From: Hymenobacter aranciens
GTDB lineage: Bacteria > Bacteroidota > Bacteroidia > Cytophagales > Hymenobacteraceae
Direction: 5' to 3'
Assembly (NCBI RefSeq): GCF_030580865.1
Contig: NZ_JAUQSY010000006.1
Coordinates: 1-64,000 of the forward strand
DNA: 64,000 nucleotides
The notes beneath the pieces were generated by a model that did no database searches, was not told the origin of the DNA, and saw only the letters and a program-made list of their open reading frames with translations. Position 1 is the first letter of the stretch, and each line of letters begins with the position of its first letter. A program made the position numbers and the translations under genes. This document shows positions 1-9,195 of this stretch, piece after piece.

Positions 1-792
1 CACCAGGCCGCCGCCATCGCCCCCCGGGGCGCCCAGGCTGGCCCCGCCGCCGCCCGCCGCCACCACCACGCGGTGGCCGAGGGCCGTGCCGCCACGCCGC
101 ACGTCGGTGGCGCCGCCGCCCCCGCCGTGGTATTCGGCCTGGTACCAGTAGCTTTGCGGCGGTGGCACCGGCGCGCTGTAAATGTTGGTGTACTTCACGT
201 TGCCGCCGCCATTGTAGCCGCCGCCCCCCACGGCCGCCGGCGGCGCGCCCACCCCCGCATACCAGTTGATGAGCGGCGTGCTGGCCGCCCCGCCCACCAC
301 CACCGTCAGCACCTCGCCGGGGGTCACGGCCAGGGTGGCCACCACCCGGGCGCCCTTGCTGGCGGGCGGAAATGGGTTGGCCTTGCCGGCCATGCCCGAG
401 GCCCCCACAGCGTCGATGACGATACTCGTGACGCCCCGCGGCACCGTATAGGTCTGGGGGCCGCCCGTGAAGCCAAATGTCTGGGCACCGGGCACGTAAG
501 CCGCCTCCGTGTTGCTGATGGGGGCCGTCCAGCCCGTGCCGTCCCACACGTTGAGGTGTTTGCTGTCGGTATTGAAGATGGTGAGGCCGGCGGCGGGGCT
601 CGCAATGGCGTTGCGCTGTGCCTCGCTGAGGCGCGGGGGCAAAAAGCCCTTGTCGTTGGCCGGGGCCGTCACGTCGAGGGCAGCCGAGGCGGCCGGCGTG
701 CTGGTGCCGATGCCCACAGTCTGGGCGAGAGCGGGGCCGAGGAGCACCATACTGAGCAGCAAGCTGCCGACGAAGGAGGAAACGTGTTTCAT
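1..792 (-). CDS. secreted glycine-rich protein, 3' end beyond window
   Basis: The reading frame is open from ATG at 792 to the window edge (264 codons), so the C-terminus is missing. The first 23 residues form a clear signal peptide ending in PALAQ, so the product is exported. Residues about 25-60 (TVGIGTSTP, then ALDV and GFLPPRLSEAQRNAI) match the N-terminal region shared by many Bacteroidetes surface proteins that precede a tail-fibre-like or Gly-rich part. From about residue 100 there is a Gly-rich segment with repeated VVVGG and GGGG runs, as in beta-rich adhesin-like proteins. The exact function is unknown. A LytTR-like site lies about 100 bp upstream (891-921), and the regulator and kinase genes follow in the same orientation, so control by that system is an inference. 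Long plus-strand frames over this region are GC-rich shadows. Confidence 0.8.
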   Translation of the reverse strand, partial: MKHVSSFVGSLLLSMVLLGPALAQTVGIGTSTPAASAALDVTAPANDKGFLPPRLSEAQRNAIASPAAGLTIFNTDSKHLNVWDGTGWTAPISNTEAAYVPGAQTFGFTGGPQTYTVPRGVTSIVIDAVGASGMAGKANPFPPASKGARVVATLAVTPGEVLTVVVGGAASTPLINWYAGVGAPPAAVGGGGYNGGGNVKYTNIYSAPVPPPQSYWYQAEYHGGGGGATDVRRGGTALGHRVVVAAGGGGASLGAPGGDGGGLV

Positions 793-890
793 ATCGCACA
801 AAAGGAAGAGCGTGAACCCCGGCGCGGCCCCTGCAGGCCAGCCGTGCTGCAAGGTTACGGGCGTCTTTTCCCCCTTTGCAGGCCCAGTTA

Positions 891-921
891 TGCGAACGAC
901 CGAATACCGTGTGCGAACGAC
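891..921 (-). promoter_or_regulatory. candidate LytTR regulator binding site 1
   Basis: On the minus strand, GTCGTTCGCA occurs twice as an exact direct repeat with a period of 21 bp. Two direct half-sites about two helical turns apart is the known layout of LytTR targets. It lies about 100 bp upstream of the ATG at 792. A second copy is at 3324-3354. Function is inferred from layout and neighbourhood. Confidence 0.55.
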
Positions 922-942
922 GGTTTGCCCCGCCCGCTCATT

Positions 943-2859
943 CTACTCCTTGCCCGGCAACCGGAACCACGCCCGCGTCCCGCCGCCCTCCCCGGCTTCC
1001 ACATGCAGCTCCCCGCCCATCATGCCCACAAACTTGGCGCTGAGTGGTAGCCCCAGGCCCGTGCCCGGCTCCCCGTTGGTGCCCGCAGTGGAGGGCAACC
1101 GGTCCGCCGTCAGCAGCTCGGCCAGCTGTGCGGGGTCAATTCCCGGCCCCGCGTCCACCACCGCAAACTCCACCGCGCCATCGGCCCGGGCCGTGGCCGT
1201 CAGCTGCACCGCTCCGCCCTTCGGGCTAAATTTGAGGGCGTTACCGGTCAGGTTGCGCAGCACTGTAGTCAGCAAGCCGAGGTCGGCCCACACCAGTAGC
1301 TCGGGCGGGGCGCTGGTGCTGAAGGCAATGTGCTTGAGCTGGGCCGTGGGCGCGTAGAGCGCGGCCATACTTTGCAGCACGAAGCCCACCCGCAGCCGCT
1401 CGGGGTTGTTAATGAGCTGCCCACCCTGCGCCCGGGCCCACTGAAAGAGGTTATCCACCATGTTGCCCAGGTGCTGGGCGCCCGCATCGAGCGTCCGGAT
1501 GAGGCTGTGGGCCGTGCTGCGCTCGGGTTGCTCAATCACTTCGTGCAGCAGGGGCGTCAGCTGCTGCAAGCTGGCCATGGGCGAGCGCAAATCGTGCCCG
1601 ATGATGCGGATAAGCTGGTCCTTGGTGCGGTTGGCCTGCGTCAATTGCCGTTCCGAAGCCTGCAAGCGGCGGCGCTGCTGCCACAAGAGGCCCGCCAGCC
1701 CCCCCACCAGCAGCAGCCCGCCCCCCAAACCCCACAACCGCAGCCGCTGCTGCTGCGCCCGCAGCTCCGCCACGCGCCGCTGCTGCTCTAGCGTGCGAAT
1801 GTGGAACTCCTTCTCCCCCACGTCAAACTTCACCTGCTGCTCCAGCAGCTCGGCGCGTTTCTGATGGCTCCAGAGGGTGTCGAGCAAGGCGTGCGCGCGC
1901 CGCAAGGTGTCGAACGCGGCCGCGCTGCGGCCCTGCGCGTGCAGGGCCCGGGCCAGCCCGCGCAGGGCATCGGCCTCATAGTCGGGCGTGTGGCTCTGCC
2001 GGGCGTAGCGCAGGGCCTCCGTGGCCACGCGCTGCACCTCGGGCCAGCGGCCTTGCTGCTCCCGCACCTCCATCAGGCCCATCGTAGCAAAGGCCTGGTA
2101 GTAAGCGCCCAGCCCATCGGCCAGCCGCACGGCCTGCGTCAGCACCAGGGCAGCCGAATCGAGCTTCGCGGGGTAATGCTGCAGCCCCGAGCCCCAGCGC
2201 GCCTGCGCCACAAACTCCGTCAGCCGGTCGCGGCGCTGCCTGCTAAGCTCCAGGAGCCGCCGATACGGCCCCCGGGCCGAGTCGAGCTCCTGCAATTCGA
2301 GGTAAGCAGCCGACAAGCCGCCCAGTGCAATCAACAAGGTACGCCCCTGGTAGTAAGGCGGCAGCCCCTCGGCCTCCCGAATGGCCTGCCGGTACAGCCG
2401 GGTCGCCAGTGCCGCGTCCTGCCGGTTAAAAGCCATCCCCGCCAGGCTTTGCAGCGACTCCGCCAGGAAGCGCCGCTCCCCCGTTTGGCGCGCCCGCTGC
2501 ACCGCCGCCGTATAATAAGGCTGGGCGGTGTTGTCGTCGCTGTTCTGGGCCGCCAGGCCGCCCAGCTCGTTCAGCATCTCAAGCTCCCCGGGCACCCATT
2601 TGATGCGCCGGGCCAGCCCCAAGCCCGCCAGTAGCAGCTGCCGGCGCTCCGTTACGGGCCCGCCGGCCTCATCCAGCGCCCGCACCAGCCTCGTGGTAAG
2701 GTTAATGCGCGTGGTATCGGCCAGGCCGGACTGCCGCAGCACGGCGCGCAGCGAATCGGCGGGCGCAGCGGCCACCCGCGCCGTCAGCAGCAGCCCCGCC
2801 AGCAGCATCCCCCACCCCCGCCCCCCTTTTCCAGCCCCCTTTCCGTAACGTATGTCCAT
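943..2859 (-). CDS. TPR-containing sensor histidine kinase
   Basis: This 638-residue protein has an N-terminal signal-like segment (about 15-32) and then helical TPR-type repeats (about 60-340) that should be periplasmic. A coiled-coil stretch leads to one membrane segment (about 374-393), followed by a HisKA domain with the H-box GHDLRSP (His422) and a HATPase domain with an N-box (LTGNALKFSP) and a GTGLGLPLS G-box. It lacks its own receiver, so it probably phosphorylates a separate regulator. The LytTR response regulator gene at 3375-4127, upstream on the same strand, is the obvious partner. That gene carries an in-frame stop, so the pair may not work as it stands. The stop codon is TAG. 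Confidence 0.92.
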   Translation of the reverse strand: MDIRYGKGAGKGGRGWGMLLAGLLLTARVAAAPADSLRAVLRQSGLADTTRINLTTRLVRALDEAGGPVTERRQLLLAGLGLARRIKWVPGELEMLNELGGLAAQNSDDNTAQPYYTAAVQRARQTGERRFLAESLQSLAGMAFNRQDAALATRLYRQAIREAEGLPPYYQGRTLLIALGGLSAAYLELQELDSARGPYRRLLELSRQRRDRLTEFVAQARWGSGLQHYPAKLDSAALVLTQAVRLADGLGAYYQAFATMGLMEVREQQGRWPEVQRVATEALRYARQSHTPDYEADALRGLARALHAQGRSAAAFDTLRRAHALLDTLWSHQKRAELLEQQVKFDVGEKEFHIRTLEQQRRVAELRAQQQRLRLWGLGGGLLLVGGLAGLLWQQRRRLQASERQLTQANRTKDQLIRIIGHDLRSPMASLQQLTPLLHEVIEQPERSTAHSLIRTLDAGAQHLGNMVDNLFQWARAQGGQLINNPERLRVGFVLQSMAALYAPTAQLKHIAFSTSAPPELLVWADLGLLTTVLRNLTGNALKFSPKGGAVQLTATARADGAVEFAVVDAGPGIDPAQLAELLTADRLPSTAGTNGEPGTGLGLPLSAKFVGMMGGELHVEAGEGGGTRAWFRLPGKE

Positions 2860-2880
2860 AGTGGTAAAAATAGGGTTCTT

Positions 2881-3186
2881 TTAGTTCTTATACCTGGCCT
2901 CCGCAGCGCCCTTGTCAGCCAGCCCGGCCAGCGGCGTCGCCCCCTCAGGTTTTTCAGTGCCCTTCCAATGCCGCTTATAATCATCGACAGCTAGCTTACT
3001 GACCTCCACGCATAACCTGTTGGCCTCCGCGGGTCGCATAATATCCTCCACGAATGCCCTGTTAGCCTCCGCGGGTCACTGACTATCCTCCGCGGGTCGC
3101 ATGTTGCCCTCCGCGGGTTACATGTTGCCCTCCGCGGATGCCATGTTGGCCTCCGCGGGTTGCATGTTGGCCTCCGCGGATGCCAT
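2881..3186 (-). pseudogene. heptapeptide-repeat small ORF with two in-frame stops
   Basis: Starting at ATG 3186, which has an unusually strong AAGGAGG ribosome site 5 nt upstream, one frame runs 102 codons to TAA at 2881-2883 with no indel. It is interrupted by TAA (3118-3120) and TGA (3076-3078). The first part is a seven-residue repeat of the form M-x-(P/S)-A-E-(A/G/D)-N, encoded by the 21-bp array. The last third (from about LCVEVSKLAVDDYKRHW) is non-repetitive, charged and protein-like. It lies between the LytTR regulator and its kinase on the same strand. I do not recognise a family. It may be a decayed gene, or a non-coding array that happens to keep frame because 21 is a multiple of three. 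Confidence 0.4.
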
Positions 3187-3196
3187 GTTGGCCTCC
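3003..3196 (-). repeat. 21-bp tandem array, ten units
   Basis: The core CCTCC (plus strand) starts at 3003, 3024, 3045, 3066, 3087, 3108, 3129, 3150, 3171 and 3192, which is an exact 21-bp period with no slippage. The best-conserved units read GTTGGCCTCCGCGGRTKSCA. On the minus strand five consecutive units (ATG at 3186, 3165, 3144, 3123 and 3102) each carry ATG preceded 5 nt upstream by GGAGG. Units become more divergent toward 3003. The units are contiguous with no spacers, so this is not a CRISPR. Confidence 0.9.
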
Positions 3197-3323
3197 TTTT
3201 AGGGCTGATTGGTGCCAATCATCGTTTTCAGACGGCCATTTTCAGAAAAATGAAGGGTACCGGCCGTCCCGCAGCCGCGCCACAAGATTACCCGGTCGCG
3301 CCACTGCGCGCCAGCCCCACTTC

Positions 3324-3354
3324 TGCCAACGACCGGATAACGTGCCCGAACGAC
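3324..3354 (-). promoter_or_regulatory. candidate LytTR regulator binding site 2
   Basis: The minus strand reads GTCGTTCGGG, 11 bases, then GTCGTTGGCA, again with 21-bp spacing. The 11-base spacer (CACGTTATCCG) also resembles that of site 1 (CACGGTATTCG), so the whole 31-bp element is duplicated. It lies between the regulator gene (stop at 3375) and the 21-bp array. Confidence 0.5.
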
Positions 3355-3374
3355 CAGCAGGCCGCCGGCGCTGC

Positions 3375-4127
3375 CTAGCGCAGCGTTGCCAGCCGCGCCA
3401 GCACCTCTTCGCGGTACACGCGCCCCAGCGGCCAGCGCTGCCCCCCAATGCACACCGCCTGGTAGTCGTAGGCCTCGATGGCAGCCACCTGCACCAGGTA
3501 GCTCCGGTGCGTGCGCACAAACTGTTCGGCCGGCAGCTTCTCCTCCAGCTCGCGCAAGCTGCTACGCACCGTGTACTTCCGGCCCTTGGTGTGCAAATGC
3601 AGGTACGAGTTGTCGGCTTCCACCGCCAGCAGCTCCCCAAAGCGCACCTTCAGCAAGCGGCTGCCCTCGCGCACAAACACACCGCCCAGCAGCACCGCCC
3701 CATCGGGCAATGCGTCGCCCGTCGCATCGGGCGGCAGCCCCAGCGCCGTGGCAAAGTGCTGCAAGGCCAGCTCAATGGTGTGCCCCAGCAGCGCCCCGTT
3801 GTAGGGTTTTCCCATAAAGGCGAAGGGTCCCACCTGCCGGGCCCGCGCAAACGTCGCCTAGTCGGGGTAAGCCGTGAGAAAGATGAGCGGCACCGGCCGC
3901 AACGCCACCAATTCGTGCGCCAGCTCGATGCCATCGCGCGTCCCGGCCAGGCCAATGTCGAGCAGCACCACATCCGGCTGCTCCTCCCGGAAGCGCAGCA
4001 GGGCCTCGTCGGCCGTCGGCGCCGTCCCCACCAGCTCATACCCCAAACTACGTATTATCAGCTGCATTGCGAGCACCTGCACCGGGTCATCCTCCACGGC
4101 AAGCACCCGAATAGTGGCATGAGGCAT
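3375..4127 (-). pseudogene. LytTR response regulator interrupted by an in-frame TAG
   Basis: A single frame of 250 codons plus stop encodes a receiver domain and a LytTR DNA-binding domain. Residues 1-89 hold the acidic pair (EDD, 12-14), phospho-acceptor Asp57 (VVLLDIGL) and Thr85 (FLTAY). Codon 90 is TAG (3858-3860). The frame then continues ATFARARQ, with the conserved receiver Lys at about 107 (MGKP) and a LytTR domain (about 145-245, including FVRTHRSYLV). Relatives usually have Glu or Gln after the PD, so GAG or CAG to TAG explains the break. Translation restart at GTG 3833 would give a 152-residue piece with the DNA-binding domain but without the phosphorylation site. The partner kinase is at 943-2859. 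A natural nonsense mutation and a sequencing error are both possible. Confidence 0.8.
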
Positions 4128-4226
4128 GGCGCGGAGGCTACTCAGAAGCAGCAGGGGGCTGCCCCGGCCCCCGCAAAATAACTACAATTCTATTATTCGG
4201 TCGTTAGCCGTCGCGCGTCCTCCTGT

Positions 4227-4811
4227 TTAGAAGCCCACGCCAGCGTACACCTCGGCCAGCGGCACCGCGCAGCCGATACTGCCCAGGTCGAGCACGGCAG
4301 CGGGGTCGCGGGTTTCGGTAAGTACCCAGCGGTTCAGCTCATCACGGGTATAAAGCTCGGCGTAGACGGTAGTGGAGTCAATCATCAGGTACTGCTGCAG
4401 GCTGGGCACCTGGCGGTAGAGCATGAACTTGTCGACGTAGTCGTAGCTAGTGGTGGACGCATAGGTAACTTCTATCAGCAGCGTGGGATTGAGCAGCGTG
4501 TCCGTTTCCTCAGCCGCTCTGAACTCCGGATTCCCGCATACAACCGCCAAAGCGGGGTAAGTAAAAGCCTGCCCACTCATAATTTGCAGACGCTGGCTGC
4601 TACCGACCGCAGTGCCGTTTTTACCACTTAGTTGACCGTGCAGAATGGTGAGGTTTGCGCAAATCAGGTTGTGCGCGTAGCCACTTTCATGCACTGGCTG
4701 GATTGCCCCATCGAAGTACTCGTGTTTGTGTTCCGCCCCGCGTTCCAGGCGCAACTATTCTTCGGGCGATACCCGCACAGAAGCGGGGTTTGTGGGTGCC
4801 GACGGGCTCAC
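4227..4811 (-). pseudogene. Uma2/DUF820 family nuclease-like gene interrupted by TAG
   Basis: From codon 20 on, the frame encodes a Uma2-type protein of the PD-(D/E)xK superfamily, with EHKHEYFDG, a YPALAVVCG strand, LLNPTLLIEV with the acidic residue of the core, and YVDKFMLYRQ. The segment just upstream reads SPEE, then TAG (4755-4757), then LRLERGAE. The family normally has SPEEYL here, so TAG replaces a Tyr codon. Upstream coding continues in frame to a candidate GTG at 4811. Restart at TTG 4754, directly after the TAG, would give a 175-residue product lacking only the N-terminal strand. Uma2 genes are abundant in Cytophagales and their biological role is unsettled. This is the second TAG-interrupted gene in a row on this strand. 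Confidence 0.75.
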
Positions 4812-4870
4812 AGTGAATGACAAATAGAGTGAATTACCCAAAACTACGACCCCAACCCCGCCCGGGGCCT

Positions 4871-4878
4871 TACCTTTG
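4871..4878 (+). promoter_or_regulatory. TAnnTTTG promoter -7 element
   Basis: TACCTTTG matches the Bacteroidetes -7 consensus and lies 26 bp before the GTG start at 4905. No clear -33 TTTG is seen. Confidence 0.45.
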
Positions 4879-4904
4879 TCCTTCGAATTCCGCCTTTTCT
4901 GTCC

Positions 4905-5504
4905 GTGCCCCATCTTTCTGCTGATTACTACGCCCACCCCACGGCTATCCTCGACGAGGGCTGCCACGTGGGGCGCGGCAGCCGCGTCTGGCACTTCACC
5001 CACGTGTCGGCCGGCGCCGACATTGGCGACGACTGCAACCTGGGTCAGAACGTGTTCGTGGCCGACGGCGTGACCCTGGGCCGCAACGTGAAGGTGCAAA
5101 ACAACGTGAGCCTCTACGGCGGCGTCATCTGCGAAGACGACGTGTTTCTGGGCCCCTCGGTGGTCTTCACCAACGTCAAAAACCCGCGCAGTGCCGTGCC
5201 CCGCAAGGGCGCCGGCCACTACCAGACCACCTACCTCGAGCAGGGCGTGAGCGTGGGCGCCAACGCTACCATCGTGTGCGGCGTGCGCCTGGGGCGCTAC
5301 GCCTTCGTGGGCGCCGGCAGCGTGGTAACCAAGGATGTGCCCGCCTACGCGCTGGTCTTCGGCGCCCCGGCCCGCCTGCAGGGCTGGATGAGTGCCTTCG
5401 GGCACCGCCTCACCTTCGATGAAAACAACCGCGCTACCTGCCCCGAAAGCGGCGAACAGTATGAATTATCCGACGGCGGCTTAGCCGTTCACCCCATCAG
5501 CTAA
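4905..5504 (+). CDS. WbpD-like sugar N-acetyltransferase
   Basis: This 199-residue left-handed beta-helix (hexapeptide repeat) acyltransferase starts at GTG 4905. Hexapeptide-type turns run from about residue 10 to 160 (HPTAILDEG, NCLG-like turns, VSVGANATIV, GVRLGRYAFVGAGSVVTKDV). The WHFTHV segment near residue 29 matches WbpD-type enzymes, which acetylate the 3-amino group of UDP-2-acetamido-3-amino sugar acids for O-antigen. The C-terminal tail contains CPESGEQYEL. The adjacent dehydrogenase gene (25 bp downstream) fits the same pathway, but the matching dehydrogenase/aminotransferase pair (WbpB/WbpE type) is not in the window, so the substrate is inferred. Confidence 0.8.
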   Translation: MPHLSADYYAHPTAILDEGCHVGRGSRVWHFTHVSAGADIGDDCNLGQNVFVADGVTLGRNVKVQNNVSLYGGVICEDDVFLGPSVVFTNVKNPRSAVPRKGAGHYQTTYLEQGVSVGANATIVCGVRLGRYAFVGAGSVVTKDVPAYALVFGAPARLQGWMSAFGHRLTFDENNRATCPESGEQYELSDGGLAVHPIS

Positions 5505-5528
5505 GTTTCCAAGTCTCAAGTCCCCAAC

Positions 5529-6824
<1,296 letters not shown>

Positions 6825-6830
6825 GTTTAG

Positions 6831-6907
6831 CCGTTAGCTAATAGCTGCTAGCTATTAGCCACTGGCATTCACAAAAAGCTATTGGCTAGCAGCTAATAGC
6901 TAACAGC
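6831..6907. repeat. intergenic inverted repeat
   Basis: Arms of about 27 bp (6833-6859 and 6878-6904), built on GTTAGCTAATAGCTGC and its complement with a few mismatches, face an 18-nt loop. It fills the gap between the dehydrogenase and galE, and could fold as an mRNA hairpin within the operon. Related GCTATTAGCC words recur before rfbB (7930-8030). Confidence 0.8.
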
Positions 6908-6914
6908 TTAAAAC

Positions 6915-7943
6915 ATGAAGAAGATTCTCGTTACCGGCGGGGCCGGCTACATTGGCTCCCACGCCGTAGTGGAGCTGCAGCAGGCCGGTTTTCAGCCGGT
7001 TATTGTCGATAATTTCAGCAACTCGCAGGAATCGGCACTGGCCGGGCTGCGCGCCATCCTGGGGCACGACGTAACCTGCCACCGCATCGACTGCGGCGAC
7101 GCCGAGGCCCTGCGCCAGGTGCTACGCCAGGAAGGTGAAGTAGCGGGGGTTATTCACTTTGCGGCTTTCAAGGCCGTCGGTGAGTCGGTAGCCAAGCCCC
7201 TGGCTTACTTTCAGAACAACGTGGGCTCGCTGCTGACTTTGCTGGCAGTGATGCCCGAGTTTGGCATTGAAAACCTGGTGTTTTCATCGTCGTGCACCGT
7301 GTATGGCGTGCCCGATGCCCTGCCCGTGACCGAAGAGACGCCCACCAAGCCCGCCAATTCGCCCTACGGCCGCACCAAGCAGATGTGCGAAGACATAGTG
7401 CGCGACGTGGCCGGCGCCCCCAATAACACCGTGCGCACCATCCTCTTGCGCTACTTCAACCCCATCGGCGCGCACGACTCGGCCAAAATCGGCGAGCTGC
7501 CGCTGGGCACCCCCAACAACCTGGTCCCCTTCATCACCCAGACGGCCGCCGGCATCCGTGAGAAGCTCACCATTTTCGGCAACGACTACGACACGCCCGA
7601 CGGCACCAACATCCGCGACTACATTCACGTGGTGGATTTGGCCAAGGCGCACGTAGTAGCGGTGCAGCGTTTGCTCGACAAGCAAGCCACTGATACCGTG
7701 GAAGTATTCAACGTGGGCACCGGCCGCGGCAACACGGTGCTGGAAGTGGTGCAAACCTTTGAGAAGGTGAGCGGCCAGCAGCTGAACTACGCCATCGGCC
7801 CGCGCCGGCCCGGCGACGTGCCGGCTATTTATGCCGATGCTACGAAGGCGGAGCAGGTGCTGGGCTTTAAAACCGAAACCTCACTGGCCGATTCGCTGGC
7901 CAGCGCCTGGAAATGGCAGGTTGCTTTAGCGGATAGCCAATAG
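6915..7943 (+). CDS. galE: UDP-glucose 4-epimerase
   Basis: A 342-residue extended short-chain dehydrogenase of normal GalE length. The NAD-binding motif GGAGYIGS is at residues 8-15, the catalytic SSSCTVYG segment is at about 122, and the YxxxK motif is in SPYGRTKQM. Specific GalE features include RYFNPIGAH and the NIRDYIHVVDLAKAH segment. It interconverts UDP-glucose and UDP-galactose in the cytoplasm, supplying galactose for surface glycans. It starts at ATG 6915, right after the inverted repeat, and is followed by rfbB on the same strand. Confidence 0.95.
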   Translation: MKKILVTGGAGYIGSHAVVELQQAGFQPVIVDNFSNSQESALAGLRAILGHDVTCHRIDCGDAEALRQVLRQEGEVAGVIHFAAFKAVGESVAKPLAYFQNNVGSLLTLLAVMPEFGIENLVFSSSCTVYGVPDALPVTEETPTKPANSPYGRTKQMCEDIVRDVAGAPNNTVRTILLRYFNPIGAHDSAKIGELPLGTPNNLVPFITQTAAGIREKLTIFGNDYDTPDGTNIRDYIHVVDLAKAHVVAVQRLLDKQATDTVEVFNVGTGRGNTVLEVVQTFEKVSGQQLNYAIGPRRPGDVPAIYADATKAEQVLGFKTETSLADSLASAWKWQVALADSQ

Positions 7944-8033
7944 CTGCAGCTTTTATGCAGTCCTTAGCTGACAGCGTCGTTCATTTCGTTTATTAAAAAG
8001 CTAACAGCCAAGGCTATTAGCCAACAGCTAAAC

Positions 8034-9089
8034 ATGAAAATCCTCATTACCGGCGGTGCCGGCTTCATCGGCTCCCACGTCGTTCGGCTCTTCGTTACGA
8101 AGTACCCCGATTACCAGATTCTGAACCTGGATGCCCTGACTTATGCCGGCAACCTGGAGAACCTGCGCGATATTGAAACCGCGCTGAACTACCGGTTCAT
8201 CAAGGGTGATATTGCCGACCAAAACTTTATCGACCAGCTCTTTGCCCATGAGCAGCCCGACGCGGTAATTCACCTCGCGGCCGAGTCGCACGTCGACCGC
8301 AGCATCACCGACCCGATGGCGTTTGTGAAAACCAACGTCATCGGCACCGTGAATCTGCTGAACGCAGCCCGTCAGCTCTGGCAGCCCGGCGGCTACGACG
8401 GCCACGTGTTCTACCACGTGAGTACCGACGAGGTGTACGGCTCACTGGACTTTGGCCCCGAGCTGTTTACCGAAGAAACGTCCTACGACCCCCGCTCGCC
8501 CTACTCGGCCTCGAAGGCATCGTCAGACCACTTTGTGCGGGCCTGGCACCACACCTATGGCCTGCCCATCAAGCTCTCGAACTGCTCGAACAACTACGGC
8601 CCCAACCACTTCCCCGAGAAGCTCATTCCGTTGGCCATTCACCGCCTGCGCACCGGCCAGCCGGTGCCGGTGTACGGCAAGGGCGAGAACGTGCGTGACT
8701 GGCTGTTTGTGAAGGACCACGCCACGGCTATTGACGCGGTTTTCCACCAGGGCAAAAATGGCGATACCTACAACATCGGCGGCGTGAACGAGTGGCAGAA
8801 CCTGAAGCTCATCGAGCTGCTCTGCGACGTGGTGGACGAAAAGACCGGCCAGGAAGCCGGTACCTCGCGTAAGCTTATCAAGTTTGTGACCGACCGCGCC
8901 GGCCACGATATGCGTTACGCCATCGACTCCTCCAAAATCATGAATGAGCTCGGCTGGAAGCCTAGTGTGACCTTCGAGCAGGGCCTCAGCCAGACCGTGG
9001 ACTGGTACCTCGCCAACGAAGAATGGCTCAACCACGTGACCAGCGGCGCCTACCAAGACTATAATAAGCAGCAATACGCGGGCCGCTAG
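8034..9089 (+). CDS. rfbB: dTDP-glucose 4,6-dehydratase
   Basis: A 351-residue protein with the NAD+-binding motif GGAGFIGS at the N-terminus, the HLAAESHVDRSI substrate segment, the STDEVYG catalytic segment and SPYSASKASSDHFVRA with the YxxxK pair. This is the RmlB signature. It converts dTDP-glucose to dTDP-4-keto-6-deoxyglucose, the second step toward rhamnose and other deoxysugars. rfbA (step one) is 1.2 kb downstream, separated by an unrelated epimerase. rfbC and rfbD are not in the window, so the end sugar cannot be deduced. Confidence 0.95.
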   Translation: MKILITGGAGFIGSHVVRLFVTKYPDYQILNLDALTYAGNLENLRDIETALNYRFIKGDIADQNFIDQLFAHEQPDAVIHLAAESHVDRSITDPMAFVKTNVIGTVNLLNAARQLWQPGGYDGHVFYHVSTDEVYGSLDFGPELFTEETSYDPRSPYSASKASSDHFVRAWHHTYGLPIKLSNCSNNYGPNHFPEKLIPLAIHRLRTGQPVPVYGKGENVRDWLFVKDHATAIDAVFHQGKNGDTYNIGGVNEWQNLKLIELLCDVVDEKTGQEAGTSRKLIKFVTDRAGHDMRYAIDSSKIMNELGWKPSVTFEQGLSQTVDWYLANEEWLNHVTSGAYQDYNKQQYAGR

Positions 9090-9100
9090 GCTTTTTTAAA

Positions 9101-9186
9101 TTATGAGTTATGAATTTTGAGTTTTGAGTTGACGGATACTATCTCCGCCGATTAAGAACTCAAAACTCATAATTCAAAACTCATAA
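9101..9186. repeat. AT-rich intergenic inverted repeat
   Basis: Arms of 30 bp (9101-9130 and 9157-9186), made of ATGAGTT and GAATTTTGAG words, are nearly complementary around a 26-nt loop. It ends 9 bp before the GTG of the next gene. Its base composition is far more AT-rich than the flanks. Confidence 0.85.
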
Positions 9187-9195
9187 CTCCCCATC

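Noticed and set aside
73..1050. Long plus-strand ORF over the first kilobase
   Set aside because: The minus strand encodes a signal peptide and a recognisable secreted protein, and the plus frame is a GC-rich shadow that crosses two genes.
1801..2634. Plus-strand ORF of 277 codons
   Set aside because: It lies antisense within the histidine kinase, with low-complexity Gln/Arg/Leu composition and no domain.
3003..3196. CRISPR array
   Set aside because: Units are contiguous 21-bp repeats without spacers, and no cas genes are near.
3858..4757. General recoding of TAG as an amino acid
   Set aside because: TAG ends several normal genes here, such as the kinase at 943, ureC and gltB, at the expected family lengths.
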